From NCBI GenBank assembly GCA_021847385.1, contig JAJZTV010000108.1, positions 1-6,993 on the forward strand: a stretch of 6,993 bases of DNA. Reading direction: 5' to 3'. A program made the position numbers and the translations under genes. Positions 5,518 to 6,993 of this stretch are shown here, in pieces. Below the pieces are notes generated by a model. That model was given only the letters and a program-made list of their open reading frames with translations. It was not told the DNA's origin and ran no database searches. Numbering within the stretch: the stretch's first letter is position 1; each line of letters begins with the position of its first letter. Source of the stretch: Pseudomonadota bacterium. Its GTDB lineage: Bacteria > Pseudomonadota > Gammaproteobacteria > Burkholderiales > Thiobacillaceae.

Positions 5518-5523
5518 AGTATA
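5518..5523 (-). promoter_or_regulatory. Candidate -10 element for the pilU-type gene
   Basis: On the minus strand this reads TATACT (five of six of the consensus), placing a start of transcription about 20 nt before the gene. No good -35 hexamer lies at 16-18 bp. The 144-nt divergent region (5490-5633) must hold promoters in both directions. On the plus strand only TAATAT (5594-5599), also without a -35 partner, stands out. Confidence 0.25.
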
Positions 5524-5633
5524 GCCTCCAGCCAGCCTCAAGGCTTTTCCCGCTTGGTAGAGACGAACCGGATGCCAAGTTTAAGAGTTGTACTAATATG
5601 CGCCCAAGCGAAACACGGGCGGAGGATACGACA

Positions 5634-6719
5634 ATGATCACCAAAGATTTCACTAGCGTCTGGACCTGGCTCGGTTTGTGCGGCCTACTGCTGGCGAGCC
5701 CGGCGCAAGCCGCCGCACCGACCGAGGACAAGGGCCAGTTTCTCGGCGGCATTGCCACCGAGTACCCGGCTTGGTTCAAGGAGAGCTTCCTGCATCTGAA
5801 GGAGGACATCGCCGAGGCCACGGCGGCCGGCAAGCGGGTGATGGTCATCTTCCATCAAAACGGCTGTCCCTATTGTAACGCCCTGGTCGAACGCAACCTG
5901 AGCCAGAAGGACATCGAGGATGGCGTGCGCAAACAGTTCGATGTCGTCGCCATCAATATGTGGGGTGATCGCGAGGTGAGCGGCCTCGATGGCAAGCACT
6001 ACACCGAGAAAAGCTTCGCGGCCGCCAACAAGGTGCAGTTCACGCCGACCATCCTGTTCTTCGACGAGGCCGGCCAAGTCGTGCTGCGCCTGAACGGTTA
6101 TCTCCCGCCCGCCCGGTTCAAGACCGCCATCGACTATGTCGGCCAGCGCCAGGAAAAGGCCATGAGTTTCCGCGATTATGCGGCCGCCCACGAACCCGCG
6201 CCGGCCAAGAGCGAGATGCACCAGGAGGCCTTCTTCCGCCCCGCCCCGTTCGACCTAAGCCGCAAAAGCAATGCCAAGGGCCGGCCGATTGCCGTTTTCT
6301 TCGAACAGAAAGACTGCCCGGCCTGCGATGAGCTACACACCAAAGTGCTGCCGGACCAAGCCACCCGTGCGATCATCGGTAAGTTCGTGGCGGTGCAGCT
6401 CAATATGTGGGGCAACGATGCGGTGATCACACCCGATGGCAAGCAGACCACGGCACGCGAATGGGCTAAGGCACTGGATGTGAAATACGCACCGACCATT
6501 GTCTTGCTGGATGCCGGTGGCAAAGAGATCATCCGCTCGGAGGCCTTCTTCAAGGTCTTCCATACCCAAGGCATCTTCACTTATGCCGAGAGCGGCGCAT
6601 ACAAGAAAGAGCCGAGCTTCCAGCGCTATTTGGAAGGCAAGGCCGAAGCCATTCGCCAGACCGGCAAAGACGTCGACATCTGGCGGCAGGCCGACGAGCC
6701 GGCCGGCAAGCGGCCTTGA
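5634..6719 (+). CDS. Secreted tandem SoxW-like thioredoxin-fold protein
   Basis: The 361-residue protein has a signal peptide (TWLGLCGLLLASPAQA, probable cleavage after AQA near residue 27), so it is expected in the periplasm. Two thioredoxin folds follow. Domain 1 (about 60-175) has VMVIFHQNGCPYC with CxxC at 78-81 and the cis-proline motif FTPT (Pro138). Domain 2 (about 215-350) has IAVFFEQKDCPAC with CxxC at 228-231 and YAPT (Pro287). Both share the DVVAINMWGD / AVQLNMWGND block followed by DGK. The end of domain 2 (ESGAYKKEPSFQRYLEGKA) strongly resembles the C-terminus of SoxW, the periplasmic thioredoxin that maintains SoxYZ in sulfur oxidation. Single-domain SoxW is about half this size, so this is an internal duplication. 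ATG 5634 is chosen for GGAGGA at 5621-5626 and the intact signal peptide. It is divergent from pilU and overlaps the next gene. No sox genes are in view, so a general disulfide reductase role is possible. Confidence 0.85.
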   Translation: MITKDFTSVWTWLGLCGLLLASPAQAAAPTEDKGQFLGGIATEYPAWFKESFLHLKEDIAEATAAGKRVMVIFHQNGCPYCNALVERNLSQKDIEDGVRKQFDVVAINMWGDREVSGLDGKHYTEKSFAAANKVQFTPTILFFDEAGQVVLRLNGYLPPARFKTAIDYVGQRQEKAMSFRDYAAAHEPAPAKSEMHQEAFFRPAPFDLSRKSNAKGRPIAVFFEQKDCPACDELHTKVLPDQATRAIIGKFVAVQLNMWGNDAVITPDGKQTTAREWAKALDVKYAPTIVLLDAGGKEIIRSEAFFKVFHTQGIFTYAESGAYKKEPSFQRYLEGKAEAIRQTGKDVDIWRQADEPAGKRP

Positions 6720-6993
6720 ACCGACCCGCCCTCTGCCCCTGCGGCAGCGGGCGCGCGCCGGCTGACTGCTGTGGCCCTTATCTGGCGCGAACCGCCTTGC
6801 CGGACAATGCTGAACAGTTGATGCGTTCGCGCTACAGCGCCTTTGTGCTGCGCGATGCGGATTACCTCTTGGCCACTTGGCACCCGGATACTCGGCCGGC
6901 CACGCTCGATCTCGACGAGAACCCGCCGCCCAAGTGGCTGGGGTTGGAAGTGAAGCGGCATGAAGCACAAGATGCCAGCCACGCCACGGTAGA
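6716..6993 (+). CDS. YchJ/UPF0225 family SEC-C protein (3' end cut by window)
   Basis: The first 92 codons are visible. The N-terminal SEC-C motif, a small zinc-binding module, reads ALCPCGSGR then DCCGPYL, with Cys-x-Cys and Cys-Cys ligands. It is followed by the YchJ signature LMRSRYSAFVLRDADYLLATWHP and KWLGLEV. YchJ-type proteins are about 150-160 residues with an NTF2-like fold and have no firm function. There is no ATG or GTG before the motif; TTG at 6716-6718 is the only reasonable start. It overlaps the TGA of the SoxW-like gene as TTGA, suggesting translational coupling. No clear Shine-Dalgarno is present. Homology is strong; the exact start is less sure. Confidence 0.85.
   Translation, partial: MNRPALCPCGSGRAPADCCGPYLARTALPDNAEQLMRSRYSAFVLRDADYLLATWHPDTRPATLDLDENPPPKWLGLEVKRHEAQDASHATV

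Noticed and set aside
6333..6968. Minus-strand open frame opposite the SoxW-like and YchJ-like genes
   Set aside because: Both plus-strand genes have diagnostic motifs here; this frame is a shadow.

Overview
The window is GC-rich and gene-dense. Its gene set is typical of a Pseudomonadota bacterium, most likely beta- or gammaproteobacterial: a HDOD-type signalling protein, CheD, a PRK-family kinase, a PilU-type ATPase, a SoxW-like periplasmic thioredoxin and a YchJ-family protein. The PRK homologue and the SoxW-like protein would suit a sulfur-oxidising or autotrophic lineage. This is inference from gene content only: no rubisco, sox core or ribosomal gene is present to confirm it.

Layout. 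Bases 1-1475 hold a 5'-truncated HDOD protein followed 22 nt later by cheD, probably one signalling/chemotaxis transcription unit. Bases 1575-2522 encode a divergent phosphoribulokinase homologue with its own strong ribosome binding site. Bases 2551-3148 carry two small proteins: a 90-residue unknown with an N-terminal hydrophobic segment, and a 77-residue protein resembling the DUF6812 type. Bases 3149-3441 contain no long gene but are not empty. They hold a near-consensus sigma70 promoter, a possible 33-codon leader ORF, a perfect intrinsic terminator, and an upstream near-copy of the terminator's 3' arm that could form an antiterminator. An EamA/DMT exporter follows (3442-4329).

The exporter converges on a minus-strand pilU-type gene (4365-5489). 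Across a 144-nt divergent intergenic region lies a secreted protein made of two SoxW-like thioredoxin domains (5634-6719). Its stop codon overlaps the probable TTG start of a YchJ/UPF0225 SEC-C protein that runs off the window end.

The genes do not form one pathway. The observations most worth following are: (1) the attenuator-like leader in front of the EamA exporter; (2) the PRK homologue, which keeps the P-loop and catalytic acids but has changed residues at positions that bind ribulose-5-phosphate in classical PRK, plus an extra basic segment of about 22 residues; and (3) the tandem SoxW-type thioredoxin with both CxxC sites intact. No mobile element, CRISPR array, tRNA or rRNA was seen.
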